NCBI GenBank assembly: GCA_919901565.1
Contig: CAKKPE010000103.1
Location: forward strand, 1 to 40,078
Reading direction: 5' to 3'
Source: a bacterium
GTDB taxonomy: Bacteria > CG2-30-53-67
DNA: 40,078 nt
Part shown: in pieces, positions 7,414 to 16,185 of the stretch
How positions within the stretch are numbered: position 1 is the stretch's first letter
Layout of the letters: every line of letters begins with the position of its first letter
The notes under the pieces: model-generated
What the model was told of the DNA's origin: nothing
The model's database searches: none
What the model saw: the letters and a program-made list of their open reading frames with translations, nothing else
Translations under genes and position numbers: made by a program

Positions 7414-8649
7414 ATGTATCTTGATAGAATCATTACAAAGCGGTTTTACCAGCTTGTTAATGCCTTCCCGGTTGTGGTCATCTGCGGGGCGCGACAAGTC
7501 GGCAAGAGCACGCTCCTTCAACATACGTTAGGGAAAAAAATCCCGATCGTGGTCTTTGATCCTGTTACCGATATTGAAAATGCCCGCAGGGATCCGGACC
7601 TCTTTCTCAATAACAGGAAGCCGCCCCTTATTCTTGATGAGATCCAGTATGCCCCTGAGCTTGTCGCCTCAATCAAACGCAGAATAGACCAGGACCGCAC
7701 ACCCGGCCAATACATTCTCACCGGTTCCCAGCAATGGGGTGTTCTCAAATCCATGGCGGAAAGTCTGGCAGGCCGCGCCGTATTCCTCGACTTGGAAGGA
7801 TTCTGCCTTACAGAAATCTCCCAGCCCCAAACCACGGAACCATGGCTGACCGAGTGGCTCAATGATCCGGCTGCGTTTCTGGCAAGACAGCCGCATCGAC
7901 TCCCTTTGCAAAGATCCCTTTATGAACAACTCTTGAGAGGGTTCCTGCCGGAAGCACAGTTCCTGCCCCTGGAAGTCATTGCTGATTTTCATTCCGCCTA
8001 CCAGAGAACCTATATTGAACGGGATGTCAGGCTTCTTGCTAAAGTATCCGACTGGCACCTATTCGGAAGATTCCTGCGCCTGCTCTCAGCCCTCACGGCG
8101 CAGGAGATAAACTTCAGTCAATTGGGACGCGAACTGGGTCTGACCCCACAAACATCCAGGCGCTGGACTGATATCCTGAAAGGGACCTTTCAATGGTGGG
8201 AAATTCCTGCTTACTCCGGTAACACGATTAAGCGGATCAGCAATAAACCGAAAGGGTTCATCACCGATACCGGCCTCGCATGCGCTGCGCAGGCCATCTC
8301 CTCACCCAATGCGATCGGCGGTCATCCTCTATGGGGAGCGCTTTTCGAAACAGCCGTTGCCGCAGAACTGCGTAAACAGTGCTCTTTTCTCTCTCCCAAA
8401 CCGAACATATATCACTGGCGGTCCTACGGCGGAGCAGAGGTGGACTTTATCCTCGAATACAACGGCGTTTTTTACCCCATAGAAGCCAGGGCAAAAAGCA
8501 ATCCAAGCCGCGGAGACACCACGGGGATCTCATCTTTCCGCAAGAAACATCCGAACCTCGAGATCAAGAATGGCTTGGTCCTGGCTCCGACAGAGAAGGT
8601 TCTCCAACTCTCTGATCTCGATTACGCTATGCCTTGGGATATTCAATAA
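7414..8649 (+). CDS. AAA_14/DUF4143 ATPase
   Basis: A 411-residue P-loop ATPase. N-terminal AAA domain: Walker A GARQVGKST (25-33), Walker B PLILDEIQ, sensor ILTGSQQ, then the family's LAGRAVFLDLEGF. The C-terminal DUF4143 domain has FITDTGLAC, GALFETAVAAEL and a PD-(D/E)xK-like end (GGAEVDFIL...PIEARAKS). Function of the family is unknown; members are patchily distributed and often lie near mobile or defence genes. The ATG at 7414 is preferred over 7387, which would lie upstream of the predicted transcription start. Its stop abuts the stop of convergent cobD. Confidence 0.85.
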   Translation: MYLDRIITKRFYQLVNAFPVVVICGARQVGKSTLLQHTLGKKIPIVVFDPVTDIENARRDPDLFLNNRKPPLILDEIQYAPELVASIKRRIDQDRTPGQYILTGSQQWGVLKSMAESLAGRAVFLDLEGFCLTEISQPQTTEPWLTEWLNDPAAFLARQPHRLPLQRSLYEQLLRGFLPEAQFLPLEVIADFHSAYQRTYIERDVRLLAKVSDWHLFGRFLRLLSALTAQEINFSQLGRELGLTPQTSRRWTDILKGTFQWWEIPAYSGNTIKRISNKPKGFITDTGLACAAQAISSPNAIGGHPLWGALFETAVAAELRKQCSFLSPKPNIYHWRSYGGAEVDFILEYNGVFYPIEARAKSNPSRGDTTGISSFRKKHPNLEIKNGLVLAPTEKVLQLSDLDYAMPWDIQ

Positions 8650-9732
8650 TCATACCAGATTCCGTACCGCCTTATTCATGGCCTGGACCAGGAGGAGGTT
8701 CTCCTCATGTACCCGCACGGCCACGCGGAAAAAAACGGGACCGAGGCCTGGGAATGAGGCGCAGTTCCGTACCAGGATTCCGGACCGGAGCAGGGACTCA
8801 AAGAGGCGTTCCGGTTCGGGCAGTGGAGGCGAGGTCTCAAAGAGCAGGAAGTTTGACTGTGAAGGGAAGACCCGGACACCGGGGATGGCGCCCAGTTCAT
8901 GAATCAGATAATCCCTTTCCTCACGGACCAGGGCGACCGTAGCCTGTCGGTACGCTTCATCGCTGAGTGCAGCGATCGCGGCCGCCTGGGAGAGTCGGTT
9001 GACCGTCCAGGGTTCCTGGTGCATCTTGATCCTCTCCATGAGAGGTTCCGATCCGTACAGGGCGCCCGCCCTGAGGCCGGGGATCCCGTAAAACTTGGTC
9101 AACGAACGGAGGACCAGGAGGTTCTCGTATTCGGTCACCTGGAACCGGAACGACTCACCCAGAACAAAGTCCATGAACGCCTCGTCAATCACAAGGGTGA
9201 CCTTTGAGTCTCTGGACGCGGAAAGGATCTTTTTCATCTCACCGCAAGGAACCAAGCCGCCGGTAGGGTTGTTGGGATTGCAGATCAGGACCAGGTCCAC
9301 ATCCTTCTGCATCTGCTGGATGAACCGGTCCGTATCGAGGGCAAACGCCTCTTCCTTGCGGAGGGCAAAGTGAACCACGGCAGAACCGGTTAGGGAAAGG
9401 GCCCTCTCATAATCCGAATAGGAGGGCATGGGGATCAGCGCTCTCTCAGGGCGTAGCGCCCTTGGAATGAGGTAGATGAATTCGGTGCTCCCGTTCCCCG
9501 CAAGGATATTCTCAGGCGGGATGCGGTCCCTTGAAGATAGAGTCTCTCTCAGGGTCATCGCATCGGTTTCCGGGTATTGTACCAGCCGGTCCATCTCCTG
9601 CATGATGGCCTTGATCGCTGTTCTGGGCGTGCCCAGGGGATTGATATTCGCTGAAAAATCGAGGATCTCCTTCTCCGGGACACCGTACCGCCTCGATATC
9701 TCTCTGAGATTTCCCCCGTGTTTTTGCTGCAT
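8650..9732 (-). CDS. cobD: L-threonine-O-3-phosphate decarboxylase (CobD)
   Basis: A 360-residue PLP enzyme of the HisC-like aminotransferase fold. It makes (R)-1-aminopropan-2-yl phosphate, the linker of the nucleotide loop. The start MQQKHGGN is diagnostic for CobD against HisC. Also seen are DFSANINPLG, ICNPNNPTGGL, and the PLP lysine in LRSLTKFYGIPGLRAG. The ATG at 9732 is chosen from the family start; a frame extension to 9759 exists. Last gene of the cobalamin operon, 36 bases after cbiB, whose product uses its own. Confidence 0.92.
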   Translation of the reverse strand: MQQKHGGNLREISRRYGVPEKEILDFSANINPLGTPRTAIKAIMQEMDRLVQYPETDAMTLRETLSSRDRIPPENILAGNGSTEFIYLIPRALRPERALIPMPSYSDYERALSLTGSAVVHFALRKEEAFALDTDRFIQQMQKDVDLVLICNPNNPTGGLVPCGEMKKILSASRDSKVTLVIDEAFMDFVLGESFRFQVTEYENLLVLRSLTKFYGIPGLRAGALYGSEPLMERIKMHQEPWTVNRLSQAAAIAALSDEAYRQATVALVREERDYLIHELGAIPGVRVFPSQSNFLLFETSPPLPEPERLFESLLRSGILVRNCASFPGLGPVFFRVAVRVHEENLLLVQAMNKAVRNLV

Positions 9733-9768
9733 GATGCCAACACCCCCTATTTTAAACAACCGGCCATA

Positions 9769-10725
9769 TTAGTGAGAAAGAAGGAACCGGATGAAAACCG
9801 AGAAAGCGATCATTAACAAAGAGCTCGCATACATCAGGGAGACGGCCTCCCGGATACACTTCACGTGGAGTGGCCTTTTGGGGTCGCCGAGATGAAGCTT
9901 CGGCCTCGCCGCCCCCATGTAGACATTCGTACCGCCGAGCTGCACGCCCAGCGCACCGGCTGCAGCCGCCTCGGGAATCCCCGCATTGGGGCTGTCGTGT
10001 TTTCTCCCGTCACGCCACATGATCCGCAAAGCCCCCGGCGCCGAGAGATTCAAGAAAAGGGAGCCCAGTACCATGAGCAGGCCCGTGATCCTGGCTGGAA
10101 TAAAGTTCGCAAAGTCATCAAACCGAGCTGGAAACCACCCGAGATCCCGGAAATGTTCGTGCTTGTATCCCAGCATGGAATCCAGCGTGCTGACGGCCTT
10201 GTAGGCCATGGCCGCGGGCGGCCCTCCGATGAGCAGATAAAAAAGAGGGGCGATTACCCCATCCGAGGTGTTCTCGCTCACAGTCTCGACCGCAGCGCGG
10301 ATGATCTCCTGCTCCGTAAGATCCTGCGTCTCTCTCCCTACGATCCCGGAGAGGAACCTGCGGGCCTCCTCTATGCGGCCTTGTTCCAAACATCTTTTGA
10401 CCCTGTCTGCCTCCTGGTGCAGGCTTCTTGCAGACAGAGTGGTGTAGGCCAGAAATACGGCAACTCCCCATCCCAGAACAGGGTGAATCCCGGCGGCCCC
10501 GTGTATCAGCAGGAGGCTCAGCCCGTAACACAGAAAAACCAGAAACAGTGTGATCATGATACCGGCCAGGCGTCTCCCTTGCGATGAATGCGTAATGCTT
10601 CGTGCAAAACCTTCCAGTCCGGCGATGAGCCTCCCCATCAGGACCACGGGGTGCGGGAACCCCTCTGGATCGCCGAAGATCAGGTCCAGGAAGCAGGCAG
10701 CAATCAGAGCCAAAGGCGTCATCAT
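9769..10725 (-). CDS. cbiB: Adenosylcobinamide-phosphate synthase (CbiB)
   Basis: A 318-residue inner-membrane protein that attaches aminopropanol phosphate to adenosylcobyric acid. Family landmarks: CFLDLIFGDPEGFPHPVVLMG at the N-terminus (residues about 11-30), SENTSDGVIAPLFY, and STLDSMLGYKHEHFRDLGWFPAR. It has four to five hydrophobic segments and a C-terminal membrane helix (LLMIAFSVFIRFLL). It starts at ATG 10725 or the adjacent ATG 10722, seven bases after the BPL_N-like gene. Confidence 0.95.
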   Translation of the reverse strand: MMTPLALIAACFLDLIFGDPEGFPHPVVLMGRLIAGLEGFARSITHSSQGRRLAGIMITLFLVFLCYGLSLLLIHGAAGIHPVLGWGVAVFLAYTTLSARSLHQEADRVKRCLEQGRIEEARRFLSGIVGRETQDLTEQEIIRAAVETVSENTSDGVIAPLFYLLIGGPPAAMAYKAVSTLDSMLGYKHEHFRDLGWFPARFDDFANFIPARITGLLMVLGSLFLNLSAPGALRIMWRDGRKHDSPNAGIPEAAAAGALGVQLGGTNVYMGAARPKLHLGDPKRPLHVKCIREAVSLMYASSLLMIAFSVFIRFLLSH

Positions 10726-10732
10726 TCAATTC

Positions 10733-11920
10733 CTAATTGCCGGCATGAACATCTATCAGGCGCTTGAATATCAGCGTATCGATTCTGTCGATTATCGACT
10801 TGAAGAGTCCTCCGTAGCTCTTGCGATCCGAGAACATCCTGGAACGCAGGGCCTTTATCTCACTGTCGGAGGTCTTTGAGAAGGTGATCGCCTCCCCTCG
10901 CTGGAGTACCTGCCTTTCAAGTTTGAGAAGCCTCCCCGCCTTTGATACAAAATCCCTCACGTCCTCTGCAAGACCACCGGTCTCATCATGATCCCCCCCA
11001 TAGAGCACAGCGAGTTCCCTGACCATCCTGAAAAGTGTGTAATATTCCCAACCCCTTATCCCCCTTCGCCACTGTATAAAGGGGCTCCTCTCGAACCAGA
11101 GGAAGTTCCGCTTCCCGAACTCGAATAGATCCTCCACAGCGTTATAAAGCGCTCCCGCAGGGGGAGTATCTTTGAGGACACGCGAGGCACCTAAGACAAG
11201 CCCGAGATGCTTCCAGAGGTTCCTGAGCGCCAGCTCCCCGTTTTCGTCGCCGGGAGTATCGAAGTGCAGAAGCGAAGCGAAAACTTTCCCTCTGCCATAG
11301 AGACCTTCGACCACAAGCGGGTCGCCCTCCATCCTTTCGGGATTCAGGTTTATGCCATAAGCCTTCTCAATGGTCTCCCATCCGCAGGACTTCATATCTC
11401 CGACGTTGAGGTCGGAACTGAAGGCATCGTCTGAAGCTTGCTCGAACGAGGCCAGGGTCCTCATTCCACCCCCGTCTATAACGAATTGGGAGGGCCACCA
11501 GATTGTGAACAAGGGCTCTTTCAAGCCCTCCCAGAGGGGATGGCCTTCTGTCTTTATCTGTATACGGCCTGAGAGGCTGGGTACCCTCTGCTTCAGAGGC
11601 TTTCTCCGTATGTCCAGAAGTCCGAGCCCCTCGGCTGTTGCAAGTCCGGCGCCACCGCATATCCCGATGTATGAGCCGCCGGAAGCTACAAATCTCCTTA
11701 TGCTTTCCGCCCCATCCCTGCCCAAGGCCCTCATTTTGTTAGAGGCCCATCCTCCGGGGACGAAGAGCGCCTTAAACTCATTAAGCCTTCCGGCCCTTAT
11801 TTCCTCGGAGCTGACAAGGGAAAACCCGGCCCCGAGACATCGCAGGCTCTTGTAGGATACCAGTGCCCAGAGAAAGGACTCGTCCCAGAAAAGCGCCGTA
11901 TCAGAATTCATATCAGCCAT
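10733..11920 (-). CDS. BPL_N-like (glutamine-amidotransferase-fold) protein in the cobalamin operon
   Basis: A 395-residue protein of unknown function. The first ~240 residues follow the BPL_N/COG4285 pattern, a class I amidotransferase-like fold: ALFVPGGWASNK, RRFVASGGSYIGICGGAGLA (nucleophile-elbow Cys in GICGG), GLGLLDI, GHPLWEG, and GRGKVFASLLHFDTPGD. Unlike true amidotransferases, it has no recognisable synthetase partner domain. The C-terminal ~150 residues are helical and basic, with no family I know. It starts 6 bases after the cbiP stop and ends 7 bases before cbiB, so it is firmly inside the operon. It could act on corrinoid side chains or be regulatory; this is speculation. Confidence 0.75.
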   Translation of the reverse strand: MADMNSDTALFWDESFLWALVSYKSLRCLGAGFSLVSSEEIRAGRLNEFKALFVPGGWASNKMRALGRDGAESIRRFVASGGSYIGICGGAGLATAEGLGLLDIRRKPLKQRVPSLSGRIQIKTEGHPLWEGLKEPLFTIWWPSQFVIDGGGMRTLASFEQASDDAFSSDLNVGDMKSCGWETIEKAYGINLNPERMEGDPLVVEGLYGRGKVFASLLHFDTPGDENGELALRNLWKHLGLVLGASRVLKDTPPAGALYNAVEDLFEFGKRNFLWFERSPFIQWRRGIRGWEYYTLFRMVRELAVLYGGDHDETGGLAEDVRDFVSKAGRLLKLERQVLQRGEAITFSKTSDSEIKALRSRMFSDRKSYGGLFKSIIDRIDTLIFKRLIDVHAGN

Positions 11921-11926
11921 GACAAA

Positions 11927-13426
11927 CTATCCCAATCCAGCCGCTTGCAAGATGGCATCCATATCAACATACTCCCGAAAGAGGCCGGCCAGACGAGCAA
12001 ACTCACGGGATTTCAACTCATGATAATCGGTCAGTTCGCTGCTGCATGCGTGGTGGCCTTTCCGGATCGAATCCAAAAGCCGCCGTCGGATGGGAGCATT
12101 TTCGAATATACCGTGGATATAAGTTCCCCAGACATTCCCCTTCGGACTCTGTGCTCCATCCTCCTCATCCACTGACCGGCCATTCCTCTTGGTGATACGA
12201 AACATGCCCGAACATCCATTCAAACGAATGCTCTTCCCCATATGAATCTCATATCCGGTCAGATTCGTGAGACCATCCATGGACACAGCTTGGACTTGAG
12301 CCGTAACTTTTTCCCGTTCCAGAACGGTCTCCACAGGAAGAAGCCCAAGACCGGCTTCTGCACTCTTTGCGCTCTCCACTCCATGAGGATCTTCAATGGT
12401 CTTACCGAGCATCTGAAAACCGCCGCAGAGACCGATGACCTGGCCCCCGTTATTTGAATAATCACAGATCGCATGGGCCATACCCGTCTCTTTCAAATAT
12501 CGGAGATCCCCGATCGTATCTTTGCTCCCCGGGATGATCACCACATCCAGTCCACGAATGGTTTCCTTGTCATCGACATAGATGACGTCCATGCCCGGAT
12601 CTCCTTCCAGGGGATCCAGGTCCGTGTAGTTGGATAGGCGAGGCAGTCTGACCACCCCGACACGGACCTTACCATCCGGCTCCATGCTTCTGCTCTTTTT
12701 TTCCGACAGGGCCACACTGTCTTCCTGTTCGATACGGAGATCTCTTATGTAAGGGAGCACACCGAACACGGGTTTCCCGGTCCGCTCCTCTATTTGCTTC
12801 AACCCCGGAGCGAGAAGACTCCGATCACCGCGGAACTTATTGATGAGAAACCCTCTGACCCGTTCTCTTTGTTGATCCGGAAGAAGGGTCATGGTCCCGA
12901 TCAAAGAAGCAAAGACCCCGCCCCGGTCAATATCAGAAACCAGGATCACCGGGGCGTCGGCCAATTCGGCCATCCGCATGTTAACAATATCCTGCTCAGC
13001 AAGATTGATCTCGGCAGGACTGCCCGCCCCTTCCAGGACAATCAGATCGAACCGCTCACAGAGGGATTCATAAGCCTCCCGAATGACATCGAGAGCCCTC
13101 TCCTTCATGGCATAATATTCCCGTGCCTTTGCGTTCCCCACAGGTCTCCCCATAAAAATGACCTGCGAACCTAAATCCGTGGTCGGTTTCAAGAGGATCG
13201 GGTTCATCTCCACACAGGGATCGATCCTTGCAGCCTCGGCTTGCACAGCCTGAGCCCTTCCGATCTCTTTGCCGTCTTTGGTGATAAAAGAGTTCAAGGC
13301 CATATTCTGGGCCTTAAAAGGAGCGACCTTCACTCCCATGTCCGAAAAGATCCGACAAAGGGCCGTCACCACAATGCTCTTTCCCACATGGGAAGCCGTC
13401 CCTTGAATCATGATGGATTTACACAC
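11927..13426 (-). CDS. cbiP: Cobyric acid synthase (CbiP/CobQ)
   Basis: A 499-residue ATP-dependent amidase that adds four amides (b, d, e, g) to adenosylcobyrinate a,c-diamide using glutamine. The N-terminal dethiobiotin-synthetase-like domain shows IQGTASHVGKS (7-17), APFKAQNMALNS and LEGAGSPAEINL. The C-terminal type 1-like glutaminase has the nucleophile C334 in GLCGGFQML and H438 in GTYIHGIFEN. Full length. Start at 13426, or at M6. It is preceded by about 80 bases of simple Pu/Py-biased sequence (13427-13505) separating it from cbiH. Confidence 0.96.
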   Translation of the reverse strand: MCKSIMIQGTASHVGKSIVVTALCRIFSDMGVKVAPFKAQNMALNSFITKDGKEIGRAQAVQAEAARIDPCVEMNPILLKPTTDLGSQVIFMGRPVGNAKAREYYAMKERALDVIREAYESLCERFDLIVLEGAGSPAEINLAEQDIVNMRMAELADAPVILVSDIDRGGVFASLIGTMTLLPDQQRERVRGFLINKFRGDRSLLAPGLKQIEERTGKPVFGVLPYIRDLRIEQEDSVALSEKKSRSMEPDGKVRVGVVRLPRLSNYTDLDPLEGDPGMDVIYVDDKETIRGLDVVIIPGSKDTIGDLRYLKETGMAHAICDYSNNGGQVIGLCGGFQMLGKTIEDPHGVESAKSAEAGLGLLPVETVLEREKVTAQVQAVSMDGLTNLTGYEIHMGKSIRLNGCSGMFRITKRNGRSVDEEDGAQSPKGNVWGTYIHGIFENAPIRRRLLDSIRKGHHACSSELTDYHELKSREFARLAGLFREYVDMDAILQAAGLG

Positions 13427-13505
13427 TGGTTTTCCCTTGTATTCTGTCCCCTGATTTTTTGTCTACCGCCTACTGTCTACTGATTTATCTGTCTTCTGTC
13501 GTCCG

Positions 13506-14354
13506 TCATCTGCCTTCTGTCCGATACCCCCGACTCGTAACCAAAACCTCTCCGAACTTTTTGGTGTCCGAGTTTCCGATGATCACGGTCGTCAGCATAT
13601 CTATCTCATGATCGAGCATATGGTCGAGGTCTGCGATCACGATCCTGCTCTCTCCCCGCAGGGCCGAGCGCACCAGGCCTACCGGGACATCCCCGCTTCT
13701 TGACTCTCGAATAATCTTCCGGGCCTCAACAATTTGTTCTGTTCTTCCCTTGCTCTTGGGATTGATCAAGACAATCACAAAATCCCCCAGGGCAGCGGCA
13801 TGAAGTCTCTTTTGGATGGTCTCCCAATCCGTTAACAGATCACTGAGAGAGATCACAGCATAATCGTTCATCAGCGGCGCGCCCAGAAGGCTCGCCGCGG
13901 CCTGACCGGCCGTGACCCCCGGGACCACCTCCAGGTAGATCTTGGACCGCGGATAATCCCGTTGCAGGTCATGGATCATCTCCAGCGCCGGTCCGGCCAT
14001 ACCGTAGACCCCGGCGTCCCCGCTCGAGATCAATGCCACCCTGCGCCCGAAAAAAGTCTCCCGCACCGCCTCCTCGCATCGTTTGATCTCACTCCTCATC
14101 CCCGATTCCCGGAACTCTTTCCCGGGAAATGCATTGGAGAGGAGGCGCAGATAGGTCCGGTACCCGACAATCACCTCGCACTCGTCCAGGACCTCCCTGG
14201 CTCGGCCGGTCATCTGGTCCAGGTCTCCGGGTCCGATCCCTACGAGGTAGAGGCGCCCCTTGACTCGGCCAGCGCCGCCGTCACATTGCCGGATACGGCC
14301 TTCGAAATCACAAGTGAATCCGCGCCTGCGCCTTTCATGGCCGCCTGTTCGCAT
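13506..14354 (-). CDS. cbiH: Cobalt-precorrin-3 C17-methyltransferase (CbiH/CobJ)
   Basis: SAM-dependent methyltransferase that methylates C17 and contracts the corrin ring. Family core seen: LYLVGIGPGDLDQMT, VIVGYRTYL, ALISSGDAGVYGMAG, VVPGVTAGQAAAS and the terminal TTVIIGNSDTKKF. The expected start (before KGRLYLVGIG, about 14264) has no ATG, GTG or TTG: the codon there is GTC. The nearest in-frame ATG is 14354, inside cbiG, and would add an odd Arg/Gly-rich stretch of about 30 residues. A one-base slip at the AAGGGG just upstream would instead fuse it to cbiG. Function is sure; the start is not. Confidence 0.88.
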   Translation of the reverse strand: MRTGGHERRRRGFTCDFEGRIRQCDGGAGRVKGRLYLVGIGPGDLDQMTGRAREVLDECEVIVGYRTYLRLLSNAFPGKEFRESGMRSEIKRCEEAVRETFFGRRVALISSGDAGVYGMAGPALEMIHDLQRDYPRSKIYLEVVPGVTAGQAAASLLGAPLMNDYAVISLSDLLTDWETIQKRLHAAALGDFVIVLINPKSKGRTEQIVEARKIIRESRSGDVPVGLVRSALRGESRIVIADLDHMLDHEIDMLTTVIIGNSDTKKFGEVLVTSRGYRTEGR

Positions 14355-15313
14355 ACCCCTTTTACCCCCAATTCCTTCTCTGCCCATGCCGAAGGGCCTG
14401 AGCCGTCCGGCATGGCATTGAGTTCATCTCTGGTATAGAAGACCAGAGGCACGCCGAGCTTCGCCGCAAAATCCAGGAGCCCGGCCTCATCCTTTTTCAC
14501 ATCGATGGTGGCGATCCGCTCCACGGACTGCAGGGCAAATCCCTCCCGTTTCAGGAGCTCCGTAACCACCTCATGGATCTCCGTCCCGGAGGTCCCCCGG
14601 TTGCACCCGATCCCCAGGACCAGGTTCCTCGGCCGGAGGATAAGTGTCCTGGGGTCCTGTTCCACTTGCCTGATCCTCCGGCTGCTGACGATGATTCGGG
14701 CTTCACATGACGAACCAAGAAGCCCCTCCAGGGTATCAAAAGAGACCCACGAGCCGTCCGCATCCCCAATCCACGCAACCCCCTCCCTGAAGATCCCCAC
14801 AGATAAACCGTTTACAAGAGAGGCGTTGATCTTCTTGACGGCCTCAGGATTTTCGACCACAAGGCCCATCTCCCCGGCCCAGAGTTCCACAGCCGGAAAA
14901 CCGGAGAGGTCCGTGGCCGTGGTAATCACGGGATCGGCCCCGATGGCTTGCGCGGCCTTCCTGCAGAGGGCATTGGCTCCCCCGATATGCCCGGATACGA
15001 GGCTGATGACATGCTCTCCCTTCTCGTCGATGACCAGGACCGCCGGATCCGTGCGCTTGTCCTCAAGCAGGGGAGCAATCACTCGTACCACGATCCCGAC
15101 GGCCATGACAAAAATCATCGAGCGGTACCGGCCCCAGATCCTTGCGACCAGATCCGAAAGCGGCGAATCAAAGGGGATGAGGTTCTCACCTTCCCCTGCA
15201 AGGTTTGAGAGCGTATAACCATGGCATGCGGGAAGTGCTTCGCATAGACGTTTCCCGATCTCCCTGCCGTTCCTGGTCACGGACAATACGGCTATGTCAG
15301 CTTCAGTTTTCAT
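14240..15313 (-). CDS. cbiG: Cobalt-precorrin-5A hydrolase (CbiG)
   Basis: About 357 residues. Opens the delta-lactone of cobalt-precorrin-5A and releases the C20 carbon as acetaldehyde. The N-terminal part has IAVLSVTRNG, IFVMAVGIVVRVIAPLL and HVISLVSGHIGGAN. The C-terminal CbiG_C domain has LVLGIGCNRGTSGTEI and VERIATIDVKKDEAGL. ATG 15313 is preferred over 15358 because AGGGGGAAG stands directly before it and it overlaps the cbiF stop. The 3' end overlaps the cbiH reading frame. Confidence 0.93.
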   Translation of the reverse strand: MKTEADIAVLSVTRNGREIGKRLCEALPACHGYTLSNLAGEGENLIPFDSPLSDLVARIWGRYRSMIFVMAVGIVVRVIAPLLEDKRTDPAVLVIDEKGEHVISLVSGHIGGANALCRKAAQAIGADPVITTATDLSGFPAVELWAGEMGLVVENPEAVKKINASLVNGLSVGIFREGVAWIGDADGSWVSFDTLEGLLGSSCEARIIVSSRRIRQVEQDPRTLILRPRNLVLGIGCNRGTSGTEIHEVVTELLKREGFALQSVERIATIDVKKDEAGLLDFAAKLGVPLVFYTRDELNAMPDGSGPSAWAEKELGVKGVCEQAAMKGAGADSLVISKAVSGNVTAALAESRGASTS

Positions 15314-16091
15314 CTTCCCCCTGGGCCTCCCGGTACCCGTGTGAAAAGTCTTCATCATAGAGCAGGGACCGGGGTGCGCTCTCCATGGAGCGGAGGATCG
15401 GATCCAGGACGTCTCCCACGATGATCAGGGCCTGGCGTTTGATCCCCTCCCGCTCCGTCTGCCCGGCGATCTCCGAGAGTTTCCCCCGGAGGATCTTCTG
15501 GTCCGGCCACGAGGCTCGATAGACCACGGCCGCCGGCGTATCCCCTCGGTAATGCTCCATGAGTTCCGAAACCACCTCCCGGATCATCCCCATACTGAGG
15601 AAGATCACCATGGTGGCGTTGTGACTTGCGAGCAGGGAAAGGCGCTCTTTCTGGGGGACCGGCGTCCTCCCGCCCCGCCTCGTCAGGATCACGGTCTGAG
15701 AGATGTTGGGAAGAGTCAGTTCCTGGCGCAGGGCCGCTGCGGCCGCTGACCATGAACTCACCCCGGGCACCATATCAAAGGAGATCCGGTATTTCTCCAG
15801 TTCCACCATCTGCTCGAAGATCGCTCCATAGATGGACGGGTCCCCGGAATGGATGCGGACCACCTGGCGCCCTTGTAGCGCATCGGCCACCATGGCCTTG
15901 ATGATCTCTTCGAGGGTCATCTTAGCGGTGTCTTGGATCCTGGCCCCCTCTTTGGCCCACTTCAGGATGTCGGGATTGACGAGTGAGCCCGCATAGAGGA
16001 TGGTATCCGCTTCAGAGATCAGCCGCCTGGCCCGCAGGGTCAGGAGTTCCGGGTCTCCGGGCCCGGCCCCCACAAAATAGACCTTAGACAT
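15303..16091 (-). CDS. cbiF: Cobalt-precorrin-4 C11-methyltransferase (CbiF)
   Basis: A 262-residue SAM-dependent methyltransferase of the tetrapyrrole methylase fold. Methylates C11 of cobalt-precorrin-4. Diagnostic CbiF/CobM features are YFVGAGPGDPELLT at the N-terminus, LYAGSLVNPDIL, RIHSGDPSIYGAIFEQM, MVPGVSSWSAAAAAL, and LTRRGGRTPVP. Translationally coupled to cbiG downstream. The 94-base gap to cbiL upstream holds an 18-bp hairpin (16139-16176). Confidence 0.95.
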   Translation of the reverse strand: MSKVYFVGAGPGDPELLTLRARRLISEADTILYAGSLVNPDILKWAKEGARIQDTAKMTLEEIIKAMVADALQGRQVVRIHSGDPSIYGAIFEQMVELEKYRISFDMVPGVSSWSAAAAALRQELTLPNISQTVILTRRGGRTPVPQKERLSLLASHNATMVIFLSMGMIREVVSELMEHYRGDTPAAVVYRASWPDQKILRGKLSEIAGQTEREGIKRQALIIVGDVLDPILRSMESAPRSLLYDEDFSHGYREAQGEDEN

Positions 16092-16138
16092 TCGTCAATC
16101 CCCCTCATCTCTCGCCCACCACACAGTGGTCAACTCTC

Positions 16139-16176
16139 TGCCACAGAGCCCACAGACCTCTGTGTTCTCTGTGGCA
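16139..16176. repeat. Inverted repeat between cbiL and cbiF
   Basis: Arms at 16139-16156 and 16159-16176 (TGCCACAGAG... type) match at 16 of 18 positions, with a 2-base loop. The CACAGAG/CTCTGTG motif is the kind of dispersed intergenic repeat seen in many related genomes. In the operon mRNA it would form a strong hairpin between two methyltransferase genes. No U-run follows, so it is not a standard terminator. Confidence 0.7.
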
Positions 16177-16185
16177 ATAGGTTTT

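Noticed and set aside
13427-13505. Short repeated words CTACTGTCTACTG between cbiH and cbiP, considered as a CRISPR or regulatory array
   Set aside because: Units are irregular, short and have no constant repeat-spacer alternation; it is simple pyrimidine-rich intergenic sequence.
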